DNA of 26,933 bases, from NCBI GenBank assembly GCA_041859945.1, contig JBFLGC010000036.1:1-26933 (forward strand), given 5' to 3'. This document shows positions 1 through 8,400 of this stretch, in pieces. The first letter of the stretch is position 1, and every line of letters starts with the position of its first letter. The notes beneath the pieces were generated by a model. The model was not told the origin of the DNA. It did not search any database and saw nothing but the letters and a program-made list of their open reading frames with translations. The position numbers and the translations under genes are program-made. The DNA is from Tetragenococcus sp041859945 (GTDB taxonomy: Bacteria; Bacillota; Bacilli; Lactobacillales; Enterococcaceae).

Positions 1-65
1 GCAAAGAAAATTTCTTGTTCTTCCGTTGGGTAGATTCTAAATTTATAAGCTTTTAATCGTTCCAC
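1..65 (-). CDS. tnpB: TnpB-family RNA-guided nuclease, N-terminus only (cut by window edge)
   Basis: Reading the minus strand from a GTG at 65 gives 21 residues containing LKAYKFRIYPTEEQ, the usual N-terminus of IS605-type TnpB, the accessory protein of IS200/IS605 elements now known as an RNA-guided DNA nuclease (established for the family). An AGGGG-like ribosome site lies about 9 nt upstream of the GTG. It begins 17 nt after the tnpA stop, the usual tandem tnpA-tnpB order. The rest, including the RuvC-like residues and the guide RNA at the 3' end, lies outside the window, so whether the gene is intact cannot be judged. Confidence 0.8.
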   Translation of the reverse strand, partial: MERLKAYKFRIYPTEEQEIFF

Positions 66-82
66 AGGTTTCACCCCTTTCT

Positions 83-487
83 CTATTTGTGATTGTTCTC
101 TTGACTTTGAATATATTCCTTGATGATATTGATAGACGCGCCACCAGTTGTCAGCAGACAGAAGCTTTTAGACCAAAACATTTCTTTCCAAAGATATTGT
201 TTTACTCTAGGATAATCACGCTTTATCAACCGTGAACTAGCACTTTTATAAGCATTGATGAATTTTGTCAGTTCTGTTTTGGGTTGTGCTTTGAATAGAA
301 TATGAACATGGTCTTTCTCATGATTCCACTCAACTAAAGTTATATGATAAGATTCTGCAATACGTACAAAAGTTGTCTTAGCAAATTCAGATACTTCATC
401 ATCGATTACTTGTCTTCGATATTTAGTTACCAAAACAAGTTGATAAGAGAGAAGAAAAACTGAATGATTATTAGTATCTAATTCCAT
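83..487 (-). CDS. tnpA: IS200/IS605-family transposase TnpA (HUH-Y1)
   Basis: Single-strand DNA transposase of 134 residues, close to the usual size for Y1 HUH transposases. The metal-binding HUH motif is seen as H60-V61-H62 (context KDHVHILF) and the catalytic tyrosine is most likely Y125 in IIKEYIQSQ. The family excises and inserts the element as a circular single strand by recognising hairpins at its ends. The gene is followed at 17 nt by tnpB, so the element is of the IS605 type rather than the tnpA-only IS200 type. The ATG at 487 has only a weak ribosome site (GGGCTG). A TGn-TATAAT extended -10 sits about 30 bp upstream. The frame is complete with no missing key residue. Confidence 0.93.
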   Translation of the reverse strand: MELDTNNHSVFLLSYQLVLVTKYRRQVIDDEVSEFAKTTFVRIAESYHITLVEWNHEKDHVHILFKAQPKTELTKFINAYKSASSRLIKRDYPRVKQYLWKEMFWSKSFCLLTTGGASINIIKEYIQSQENNHK

Positions 488-518
488 TATTATATCAGCC
501 CATTTCTTTTATAGACTG

Positions 519-527
519 ATTATAGCA
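519..527 (-). promoter_or_regulatory. Extended -10 promoter of tnpA
   Basis: On the minus strand TATAAT occupies 524-519 and is preceded by TGC (527-525), a TGn extended -10. No good -35 is visible, which is usual for extended -10 promoters. It lies about 30 bp upstream of the tnpA start. Confidence 0.5.
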
Positions 528-562
528 TAGAACAAAATAAAAAGGAAATAAGACTTACATGT

Positions 563-597
563 CGGTTTTCGAGTTACCATAGGTAACCCTCATACCG
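563..597. repeat. Subterminal hairpin at the IS200/IS605 left end
   Basis: A perfect 6-bp stem GTTACC-ATA-GGTAAC (573-587) is enclosed by a second pairing CGGT (563-566) with ACCG (594-597). Hairpins of this kind near the left end are what TnpA recognises in IS200/IS605 elements; that role here is inferred from position upstream of tnpA. Confidence 0.6.
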
Positions 598-609
598 AAC
601 GGAAAACAT

Positions 610-756
610 CTACCACCTATAGAGGATGGACGACTTCTGCCTAATTACGTTAAAAAAGAAAAAGCACCCATTTATTAGGCTAAGTTCCTTCTTTTGTAGC
701 AATGTTTTCTTAATCATCATCATACGTCCCTCGTAAGCTTCTTTGGTATCTTTCAT
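610..756 (-). CDS. Small ORF of unknown function, possibly a gene end replaced by the IS
   Basis: A 48-residue frame reads MKDTKEAYEGRMMMIKKTLL and continues into a phenylalanine-rich, low-quality tail that runs into the presumed IS end. The first half looks protein-like (alternating charged residues, three consecutive Met). No convincing ribosome site precedes the ATG, and the start lies at the edge of the 42-bp repeat array. It may be a gene fragment whose 3' end was lost when the IS inserted, or a chance frame. Not recognised. Confidence 0.2.
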   Translation of the reverse strand: MKDTKEAYEGRMMMIKKTLLQKKELSLINGCFFFFNVIRQKSSILYRW

Positions 757-764
757 GGGTCAAG

Positions 765-974
765 GGCCATCAAAGGCACTCGTTTTTCATTTTCGGGTGC
801 CTTTCACGCCATCATAGGCACTCCCTTTTCAATTTCGGGTGCCTTTCACGCCATCATAGGCACTCCCTTTTCAATTTCGGGTACCTTTCACCCCGTCATA
901 GGCACTCCCTTTTCAATTTCGGGTACCTTTCACGCCATCATAGACACTCCCTTTTTGATTTCTGGTGCCTTTCA
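765..974. repeat. Five tandem 42-bp repeats, each able to form a hairpin (array 1)
   Basis: Units run 765-806, 807-848, 849-890, 891-932 and 933-974, exactly 42 bp each. The three central units are nearly identical and the outer ones more diverged. Each contains GGCACT and GGTGCC (or GGTACC) as inverted arms, so on the minus strand AGGCACCC can pair with GGGAGTGCCT around an 11-nt A-rich loop. The arms can also pair across unit borders (GTGCCT ... AGGCAC, 13-nt loop). There are no unique spacers, so this is not CRISPR. It lies between the IS end and the rpmF terminator; function unknown. Confidence 0.9.
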
Positions 975-1075
975 TCTTCTTGAAGTATTCCTGCCATAAA
1001 CTTACCAATCAAGCGTTTTTTCGCACTAATAAAACTGACTGGAACGGCAACAAAAAGATTTACTTCCTTACTAGT

Positions 1076-1115
1076 TAAAAAAAACCTTAGACCACCATGG
1101 TTTGGTCTAAGGTTT
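1076..1115 (-). terminator. Intrinsic terminator of yceD-rpmF
   Basis: A perfect 13-bp stem (1082-1094 with 1103-1115; arm AAACCTTAGACCA) with an 8-nt loop is followed on the minus strand by a T run. It lies just after the rpmF stop. Confidence 0.92.
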
Positions 1116-1142
1116 ACAGATTCATTTTCTCAAAAAAATGAA

Positions 1143-1319
1143 CTAAGCTTCTTTAGCGGTATCTTGTCCATCATAATAGCCACAGTTGGCGCAGACATGG
1201 TGACTCTTTTTCATTTCACCACAGTTGGGACATTCATTTAAGCCGCTCGACGTCAATTTGTAGTGCGTACGACGTTTTGCTTTCTTTGCTTTTGAAGTTT
1301 TTCTAGCTGGTACTGCCAT
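1143..1319 (-). CDS. rpmF: 50S ribosomal protein L32
   Basis: A 58-residue protein beginning MAVPARKTSKAKKAKRRTHY, the standard bL32 N-terminus, part of the large ribosomal subunit. The C-terminal half keeps a zinc ribbon with two CxxC pairs (CPNC and CANC), so this is the zinc-binding form; some low-GC bacteria also carry a zinc-free paralogue used under zinc starvation (family knowledge). AAGGAGG lies 8-9 nt upstream of the ATG. It follows yceD at about 64 bp and shares its promoter, the classic yceD-rpmF pair, and ends at a strong terminator. Confidence 0.97.
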   Translation of the reverse strand: MAVPARKTSKAKKAKRRTHYKLTSSGLNECPNCGEMKKSHHVCANCGYYDGQDTAKEA

Positions 1320-1383
1320 TTAAGTACACCTCCTTGTTATTGGGAGCAACTACAAAAAGCTGCTATTTATTCCAATCTTACCC

Positions 1384-1941
1384 TCACTCTTCTTTTTCGG
1401 GATCACTCTCAAAAAAATGAGATAAGTCAGCAAGACGAGGATCAGTAATTGATTGCTCTTTTTCTTCTTTTTGGCGTAAGTAATCTGCTTCGGAAATCAC
1501 TTGCCAATCAGTTCCTTGCGGCATTTGATCAGAATTTTCTTCTTCTTCTGTCAAGACCTGCATAGGGATCGCGAGCAAAATATTGTCTATCACAGAATCA
1601 TCCAGATCCAAAGTTTGGTTTTCGACGATCAAGACTTCATCTGATTCAGACGTTTGATTTTTGAACTGCTCAGGGGTCATGAAAATTTCGTCAACATCAA
1701 AATCAAGTGTTAAGTCGACAGGCGTAAGCGAACGACTCGAAGGAACCGTGACTACTGTTTGTAACTTATAATACAGCAAGTAATCATTTGCTTCAACCTC
1801 AATAGTACCTTTGACCTGTATCGGCGCACAAGCTTTGATTTGTCGATCACGAGCCTTTAATTCTGACGCTAAATCTAAAGTAATATCAAATGATAGTGAT
1901 GATTCTTGATATTTCCGCAATTCTGCCAAAGACCATTTCAT
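1384..1941 (-). CDS. yceD: YceD/DUF177 family protein (ribosome/23S rRNA-associated)
   Basis: A 185-residue soluble acidic protein of the DUF177 family, found next to rpmF in most bacteria. Family members are linked to 23S rRNA accumulation and plastid or bacterial ribosome assembly. The core reads IQVKGTIEVEANDYLLYY and then VPSSRSLTPVDLTLDFDVDE. Many DUF177 proteins carry a CxRCL motif at this point; here both cysteines are serine (SSRSL), so any metal or disulfide role is absent. The C-terminus is rich in Asp and Glu. The start ATG follows AGGAG by about 10 nt, and a consensus promoter lies 29-57 bp upstream. Gene order and family match make the call firm; the exact molecular role is not known. 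Confidence 0.93.
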   Translation of the reverse strand: MKWSLAELRKYQESSLSFDITLDLASELKARDRQIKACAPIQVKGTIEVEANDYLLYYKLQTVVTVPSSRSLTPVDLTLDFDVDEIFMTPEQFKNQTSESDEVLIVENQTLDLDDSVIDNILLAIPMQVLTEEEENSDQMPQGTDWQVISEADYLRQKEEKEQSITDPRLADLSHFFESDPEKEE

Positions 1942-1969
1942 TTTTTATCACTCCTAAGCAACAAAAGCT

Positions 1970-1998
1970 ATTATACAGACGTCTTGCAGCTTTGTCAA
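1970..1998 (-). promoter_or_regulatory. Consensus sigma-A promoter of yceD-rpmF
   Basis: On the minus strand TTGACA (1998-1993), 17 bp, TATAAT (1975-1970): a perfect match to both hexamers at ideal spacing. It fits the high expression expected for a ribosomal protein operon. Confidence 0.95.
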
Positions 1999-2008
1999 TG
2001 AAATTTTC

Positions 2009-2037
2009 TTGACAGCTTGACAGACTATTATTAAAAA
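2009..2037 (+). promoter_or_regulatory. Possible divergent promoter facing pyk
   Basis: On the plus strand TTGACA (2009-2014), 17 bp, TAAAAA (2032-2037). The -35 is perfect, the -10 weak. It points into a stretch with no gene and away from the yceD promoter. A second TTGACA lies at 2017-2022 without a good -10. Confidence 0.35.
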
Positions 2038-2365
2038 ACTTTCTAAACTGAGAAAAAAAGTTTCGCGTTGAAAAAAAGTCTTTTTTAAAAAAAGCTAACG
2101 TCGCTTTTTCACGTACTTTATAAGCAAAGAAAATGAGAAGATGAGAAAAAAATCTCAAGAGTAGCACTATTTGGAGATTTTGGTAAAACGACTGCCTTTA
2201 TTTAAGGATGAAAAAGAAAAATTCGAAAATCTAAAGAAACGAAATCATTGGGATAATTAGTCTATTGATAGCTGAATTTTTAACTCAGTCGGCTGTTCAT
2301 TTTGACATCCGACCTTACTTTTTCGTTTTGACGTCAATTCAACTCCTAATTGACGTTATTTTTTC
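2038..2365 (+). ncRNA. Candidate small RNA or leader in the yceD-pyk gap
   Basis: This gap of more than 500 bp holds no coding frame I believe in. It does hold a possible plus-strand promoter (2009-2037) and a plus-strand terminator-like hairpin: ACGTCAATT (2331-2339) pairs with AATTGACGT (2348-2356), followed by TATTTTTT. No plus-strand gene exists for that terminator to serve, so an untranslated RNA of roughly 320 nt is a reasonable guess. A second weaker stem GTCGG/CCGAC lies near 2288-2313. It matches no RNA family I recognise. Confidence 0.3.
2331..2365 (+). terminator. Orphan plus-strand terminator hairpin
   Basis: A 9-bp perfect stem with an 8-nt loop, then a T-rich tail only on the plus strand; the minus side is A-rich. 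No upstream plus-strand gene is present. Confidence 0.6.
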
Positions 2366-2450
2366 ATTACTTAGGTGAGGTCTCAGCTATTTCTCCCAGT
2401 TGAAGACACAATGTGGCACAATTACAGGATCTCAAGATTTTTTTTAACAC

Positions 2451-2485
2451 AAAAAAGAGACGAAACACGATATTCCGTCTCTTTT
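2451..2485 (-). terminator. Intrinsic terminator after pyk
   Basis: AAAAGAGACG (2453-2462) pairs with CGTCTCTTTT (2476-2485); on the minus strand the stem runs into a T-rich stretch. It lies 16 bp past the pyk stop. Confidence 0.88.
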
Positions 2486-2500
2486 GAGCAGTTTCAAAAA

Positions 2501-4267
2501 TTAGATAGCTGTTGTTTCACCACGATAAACGATCCCACGACGAGGGTCAACTGTAATCAATTCACCATCTTGAATGATCGTCGTTGCATCTTTGGCACCA
2601 ACGATGACTGGTAAGTCTTTGGCAATACCTACAACTGCTGCATGTGAAGTCAAGCCGCCTTCTTCAACAACTAAGGCTGATGCTTTTTCGATAGCTGGCA
2701 TATATTCTTTATCTGTTGAAGGAACAACTAATACCATGCCATCTTTTGCTTTACTGATAGCTTCTTCAGCGTTTGAGGCAACAACTGCATTGGCAACGAC
2801 TGATTTGCCACCGACACCTTGTGCATCGATCAATTTAGAACCGATCAATTGGATCTTCATGACGTTGGTCGTACCACGTTCACCAACTGGTACACCAGCA
2901 GTGATCAAAATCAAATCGCCTTCTTGAGCAAAGCCTAATTCAACAGCTTTTTTAGAAGCTAATTCGAACATTTCATCAGTTGTTGATGGTTTTTCAGCGA
3001 CAGTTGGATAAACGCCCCAGTTGACCATCAAGCCACGTTTCGTCCGTTCATCAAAAGTGACTGCTAAGATATCAGCATCTGGACGATATTTGGAGATCAT
3101 TTTAGCGGTGTGTCCTGATTCTGTTGCAGCAACGATACATTTTACGCCTAAGTTTTTCGCAGCGCGTGCCACAGAAAGACCGATCGTTTCAGTAACATCA
3201 GTTTTATCGAATTGATTGATTTGATAAGAACCAGCTTTAAGCATGGCTTTTTCAGCTTCAATATCGATCCGAGCCATAGTCGCTACCGCTTGAATAGGAT
3301 AGTCACCATTGGCTGATTCACCAGATAACATCGTGGCGTCAGTCCCATCGAATACGGCATTGGCAACGTCAGAAGCTTCAGCACGAGTTGGACGAGGATT
3401 TTCTTGCATCGATTCAAGCATTTGTGTTGCAGTAATGACCGCTTTACCAGCTGCATTACATTTTTTGATGATTTCTTTTTGAACCATTGGTACGAGTTCA
3501 GGAGCGATTTCTACACCCATGTCACCACGAGCGACCATGATCCCATCAGAAACTTTCAGAATTTCATCGATGTTATCGATCCCTTCTTGAGATTCGATCT
3601 TAGAGAAGATTTGAACATGTTCCATATGTTCTTCTTCTAAAATTTCACGAATTTCTAAGACGTCTTGTGCCTTACGAACAAAACTTGCAGCGATGAAGTT
3701 GATATCTTGTTTCAAACCAAAACGAATATCGTCCGCATCTTTTTCAGTGATCCCTGGTAAGCTGATCGAAACGCCTGGTGCATTGACACCTTTTTTGGAG
3801 CCTAAAACACCTGGATTTTGAACTTCTGTTACTAATTCATGTGTTGTTTCATCTTTTTCAAGGATCAACATATCAATCAATCCATCGTCGAAAAGAACAT
3901 GCCCACCGACATGAACATCATCAAATAATCCTGGATAAGTCACAGCGATCTTTTCGTGATTTCCATTAAATTCAGGGTCCATGGAAATACGAACTTTATC
4001 GCCAGCTTCAAAAACAATCTTGCCGTTTTCAGTTGCTTGTTCAGTTGTCCGGATTTCAGCACCTTTTGTATCTAAAAGAAAGCCGACATCTTTACCAGTT
4101 TTTTCGATTGCTTCATGAACAAGCTTCATACGGCCTGCTTGTTCTTCATGATCTCCATGAGAGAAGTTGAAACGAAAGACGTTTGCCCCTGATTCGATCA
4201 GTTGAGAAATGATTTCGAGTGTATTACTAGCTGGTCCTAATGTACTAACGATCTTTGTTTTTTTCAT
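2501..4267 (-). CDS. pyk: Pyruvate kinase with C-terminal PEP-utiliser-type domain
   Basis: Converts phosphoenolpyruvate and ADP to pyruvate and ATP, the last step of glycolysis, in the cytosol. At 588 residues it is about 110 longer than the basic enzyme. The N-terminal barrel starts KIVSTLGPAS and holds KIESQEGIDNIDEI, MVARGDMGVEI, TATQMLESM and the PRPTRAEASDVANAVFDGTD signature. The extra C-terminal domain (about 480-588) ends with GGLTSHAAVVG around residues 537-547. This is the mobile PEP-utiliser fold, with the histidine at about 542, seen in Bacillus-type pyruvate kinases. AGGAG lies 10 nt before the ATG. It follows pfkA at 54 bp with no terminator between, so the two glycolytic genes are very likely one operon ending at 2451-2485. 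Confidence 0.98.
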   Translation of the reverse strand: MKKTKIVSTLGPASNTLEIISQLIESGANVFRFNFSHGDHEEQAGRMKLVHEAIEKTGKDVGFLLDTKGAEIRTTEQATENGKIVFEAGDKVRISMDPEFNGNHEKIAVTYPGLFDDVHVGGHVLFDDGLIDMLILEKDETTHELVTEVQNPGVLGSKKGVNAPGVSISLPGITEKDADDIRFGLKQDINFIAASFVRKAQDVLEIREILEEEHMEHVQIFSKIESQEGIDNIDEILKVSDGIMVARGDMGVEIAPELVPMVQKEIIKKCNAAGKAVITATQMLESMQENPRPTRAEASDVANAVFDGTDATMLSGESANGDYPIQAVATMARIDIEAEKAMLKAGSYQINQFDKTDVTETIGLSVARAAKNLGVKCIVAATESGHTAKMISKYRPDADILAVTFDERTKRGLMVNWGVYPTVAEKPSTTDEMFELASKKAVELGFAQEGDLILITAGVPVGERGTTNVMKIQLIGSKLIDAQGVGGKSVVANAVVASNAEEAISKAKDGMVLVVPSTDKEYMPAIEKASALVVEEGGLTSHAAVVGIAKDLPVIVGAKDATTIIQDGELITVDPRRGIVYRGETTAI

Positions 4268-4321
4268 TGAATGATTCGCTCCTATTCATTTGATATATTT
4301 AAAATATTTAGTACCTAAAAA

Positions 4322-5284
4322 TTAAAAGGACAATTCTTTATTCAAGCCATACAAGGAAAGATCAGCCACATGTTTCCCATGTTCCAAAGTTTCCACAATG
4401 TCAGTTGCGACCAATTTGTTGTCCATGATGCCGACACATAGACCACCTTTACCTTCACGTAATAAATCAACGGCAAAACCACCAAATTTGCTAGCCAATA
4501 CGCGATCACGGGCACTTGGCGAGCCACCGCGGACCACGTGTCCCAAAATCGTTACCCTAGTATGGAAATCACCATATTCAGATAACTTTTCAGCAAATTC
4601 ATTGCCACCCATCACACCTTCTGCAAGGACGATCAAGCAATGCTTTTTGCCACGTTCGCGGCCTTCTCGAATCCGATCAGCAACTTCTTTCATGTCAAAT
4701 TCGTGTTCGGGAATAATGATTTCATCTGCTCCACCAGCCATTCCTGACCACAAAGCGATATCACCGGCATTACGACCCATTACTTCAATGACAAAGGTCC
4801 GCACATGCGAAGTGGCTGTATCACGAATACGATCTAAAGCATCTAATACTGTATTGATCGCCGTGTCAAAACCAATAGTAAATTCGGTCCCCGGAATATC
4901 ATTATCGATCGTACCCGGAAGTCCGATGGCTGGGTAACCATGTTTGGTCAGAGCTAAAGCCCCATGATAAGAGCCATCGCCACCGATCACCACTAAACCT
5001 TCGATACCGAATTTCTTCAGTTGTTCGATTCCTTTCAATTGTCCTTCTTCAGTCGCAAATTCTGGATAGCGAGCTGAATAAAGAAAAGTACCGCCTCGTT
5101 GGATCTTATCACCGACATCAGACACATCTAAGCGTCTTATGTCACCAGCAACTAAGCCAGCAAAACCATAATTGATCCCATAGACTTCCATGCCATAATA
5201 GATAGCTTTACGCGTCACTGCGCGGATGGCAGCATTCATACCAGGAGCGTCGCCGCCACTAGTCAAAATCCCAATGCGTTTCAT
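4322..5284 (-). CDS. pfkA: ATP-dependent 6-phosphofructokinase
   Basis: Phosphorylates fructose 6-phosphate to fructose 1,6-bisphosphate, the committed step of glycolysis. The 320-residue length is typical of bacterial PfkA. ATP-binding GGDAPG (residues 10-15) and GGDGS (101-105), and the catalytic PGTIDNDIPGT with D127, are all visible. The frame stays open 12 codons upstream, but the ATG at 5284 gives the canonical MKRIGILTSGG start and has GAGGTG placed upstream, so it is preferred. The gap to dnaE is 148 bp and contains only weak promoter-like sequence. pyk follows at 54 bp. Confidence 0.98.
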   Translation of the reverse strand: MKRIGILTSGGDAPGMNAAIRAVTRKAIYYGMEVYGINYGFAGLVAGDIRRLDVSDVGDKIQRGGTFLYSARYPEFATEEGQLKGIEQLKKFGIEGLVVIGGDGSYHGALALTKHGYPAIGLPGTIDNDIPGTEFTIGFDTAINTVLDALDRIRDTATSHVRTFVIEVMGRNAGDIALWSGMAGGADEIIIPEHEFDMKEVADRIREGRERGKKHCLIVLAEGVMGGNEFAEKLSEYGDFHTRVTILGHVVRGGSPSARDRVLASKFGGFAVDLLREGKGGLCVGIMDNKLVATDIVETLEHGKHVADLSLYGLNKELSF

Positions 5285-5432
5285 TGTTTTTTTCACCTCA
5301 ATAACTATATTTTTTTGCAATTTTATCTATTGCTTATTTCAATGACCACCGTAATCAGTTTACCATTAAATCACGGAAAAGTCTTGAATTATCTAAAAAA
5401 AACTTCAAAAAAGAAAATGATTGTGAAAAATT

Positions 5433-8400
5433 TCATGTAATTTGTTTGAAAACTACATTTTCTTTTCCGAAAACATTTTCTAAAGCGGCTTGACTTTCTG
5501 GTGTATGAGCCACCCAGTTCGTTTCATTGATCAATTTTTTTTGTTTATTTTTTGCAAAATAAAGAATGACGGGCACCTTGCCTGGAAAAGCTTGTATTAC
5601 TTGTCGCAACTGATCCGATAACTCTTTTTCGTCCTTATCTTCAGAAAAACGTAAATAACAAGTCTGACTAACGACCGTCTTTTCCACCTCTGATGCCAGT
5701 CGTATCCTACGCGCAAGTAACTGTAGCTCCCCATTGAATTTACTCGTTTCAACTTTCCCTTCGATCAAAAGAACTGTATCAAGCGCCACAATTTGACGAA
5801 CTTGGCGATAAAGCTCAGGAAAGATCGTGACTGATAGATCGCCACTTGGATCATTTCCTTCTAAAAAAGCCATTTGCTCACCTTTTTTGGTACGGATCTC
5901 GCGTATATCTGTAACAAACAACAATACTTCCGCTTTTTGATTCGGTAAAAGCTCGGCCACTTCTGTTAATTTTCTTTGTTTTAGCAATTTAGGAAAGGAT
6001 TGGACCGGATGACCAGATAGGTAAACGCCGAGATATTTTTCTTCCAAAGCCAATTTTTCTTTCAAGCTATAATCAACTACTTCTGCTTTTTTAAGCTCCA
6101 TCATCTCCATGAGATCGAAGCTGCCACCGCTGTATAGGATATTTTGTACTTTGCCCTGCAATTGCGTTTGTAGCTGGCGACGATTGGCCTCGATCTCGTC
6201 AAAAGCACCGATCATGATCAAGGGTTCCAGCAAGCTTTCATTGAGCCAACGACTATCTTTTTGATTCATGCGATATAAAAAATCATTGAAGGAAGAAAAA
6301 GCCCCATTATCACGGCGATCCTCTAAAATTGCATAAACAAAATCACGTCGGATCCCTTTGATACTGCCTAAGCCAAAACGTATCTCTTGCATCGAGGCTA
6401 AGCCAAAACGATAGCCACTATGGTTGATAGCAGGAGACAAGATCTTGAGCCCACCTTTTTCTGCTTCATTCATATATTCCTTGACTTTTCCGGGGTTATG
6501 TTGCACAGACTGCAGCAAAGCTTTAAAAAAAGGTGCTGGATAATGGACTTTTAGATAGCCCATTTGAAAAGCAACAAACGAATAGGCATAGGCATGGGAA
6601 CGATTAAAGCCATAGTTAGCAAAACGTTCGATATAATCATAAACTTGCTCAGCGGTCTGTAAAGAATGCCCCTTTTGTAGCGAACCATTCACAAAGTTTT
6701 CTCTTTGCTGATCGATATCGGCTTTTTTCTTTTTGCTGACAGCTCGTCTTAAAATATCCGCTTGCCCTAGTGTAAAACCAGCCATTTGCGAAGCCACTTG
6801 CATCACTTGTTCTTGATAGACAATGATCCCATACGTATTTTCTAAAATCGGCTTCAAACTGACATCAGGATAATCGATTTTTTCTTGGCCGTGTTTGCGT
6901 CGAATGAAATGATCGATATTTTGCATGGGACCGGGCCGATACAAAGCATTGACGGCCGCGATATCATCAATATTTTCTGGATGCAGCCGACGCAAGACAT
7001 TACGGATCCCAGCTGACTCAAACTGAAATACACCTGAGGTTTCCCCTTTTTGAAAAAGAGCGAGCGTGGCTGGATCATTTAAAGGAATGTCGGCTTGAGT
7101 AAAAGAAGTTTTAGTCAACTGACGGATCCCTTTCAGGCTATCATCTATGATCGCCAGGTTACGTAAACCTAAAAAATCCATTTTTAATAGTCCCAAGGCT
7201 TCCACGTGAGTCATGGTAAATTGTGTCAATAAAATACCTTCAGAACCCGCCTGTAACGGTATGATATCAAATAGATCCTTATCGCAGATGACCACGCCAG
7301 CTGCATGCGTCGAAACATGACGGGGCAAGCCTTCTAATGTTTTTGCTATTTGGAACATCAGCTCATTTTTAGGCGTTGCCGCCACTAATTCGCGTAAGGT
7401 CTTGGATTTTTCATAAGCTGCCGTTAGCGTGATCTTCAATTCATTAGGGATCGCTTTAGACCAGCGATTGGCCTCACTTTGTGAAATGCCAAAGACGCGA
7501 CCGACGTCACGCAAAGCCATTTTAGCTGCCATCGTTCCAAAAGTAGCGATTTGGGCCACGTGATTTTGACCATATTTTTCTTTGACGTATTGAAGCATTT
7601 CGCCACGCCTATTATCGGGAATATCCAGATCGATATCAGGCATATTTTGGCGTTCAGGATTTAAAAAGCGTTCGAACAACAAGTCATATTTGATCGGGTC
7701 GACGTCGGTGATCGCCAAAACATACGCTACTAGAGAGCCGGCTGCCGAACCTCGACCAGCCCCAGTCACGATTTTTTGCTGATGTGCAAAAGCCATGACA
7801 TCCCAGACGATCAAGAAATAATCATCGAACCCCATCTTATGGATCACCGATAGCTCATATTCTAAACGTTCTTGATAACGTGGTTCAAAGTTTGGGACTC
7901 GTTTGGGTAACTCTGTTTCACACAGTTCTTGTAAAAAATCAGCTGCTGTGCGTTCTTTCACGGGAAAATGCGGTAATAGCGTTTGCTGCGTTTTGATCGT
8001 GGCATGACAGTTTTGGGCAATCATATTCGCTCCCGCCAAAGCTTTGGGGGCATATTTTTGATACCAACGTTGCATCGTTTTTGCATCTTCCAAAAAATTT
8101 TGCTGTGAAGTGTTGCGTCTTAATTCTTGTAGATCCGCGATTTTGGTACCGTCCTTGATGTGAGTCATCACTTCAACTGCTAAAGCTTCTTCTGATTGCA
8201 GGCTATCGATCAAATGATAGGCAGCCGGACGTATCTTTCGTCTTGCCATCCACTCTGCATATTCTTTTGACCAGTTTTGTTGATAAGGGACACCGTAAAA
8301 AAGTGAACCTTCACTAAAAATTTCACATAAATGGCGCGCACAAGTTTCGGCCGCTTTTCCTTCGTCTTGCAAAAGATCCATCAATTCATTTTCAATTGGT

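Larger units (their letters stand above)
1..660 (-). mobile_element. IS200/IS605-type insertion sequence (partial, right part of element outside window)
   Basis: tnpA and the start of tnpB on the minus strand, plus a subterminal hairpin upstream of tnpA, define the left end of an IS605-like element. The exact left tip cannot be fixed from sequence alone: it should lie between the hairpin (ending about 597) and the start of the repeat array (765). The 660 limit is a guess. These elements have no terminal inverted repeats and make no target duplication. Confidence 0.7.

Noticed and set aside
765..974. CRISPR array
   Set aside because: Repeats are directly adjacent without unique spacers and no cas gene is present.
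1886..2167. 93-residue minus-strand frame upstream of yceD
   Set aside because: Phenylalanine and asparagine-rich translation of AT-rich DNA, overlaps yceD and its consensus promoter.
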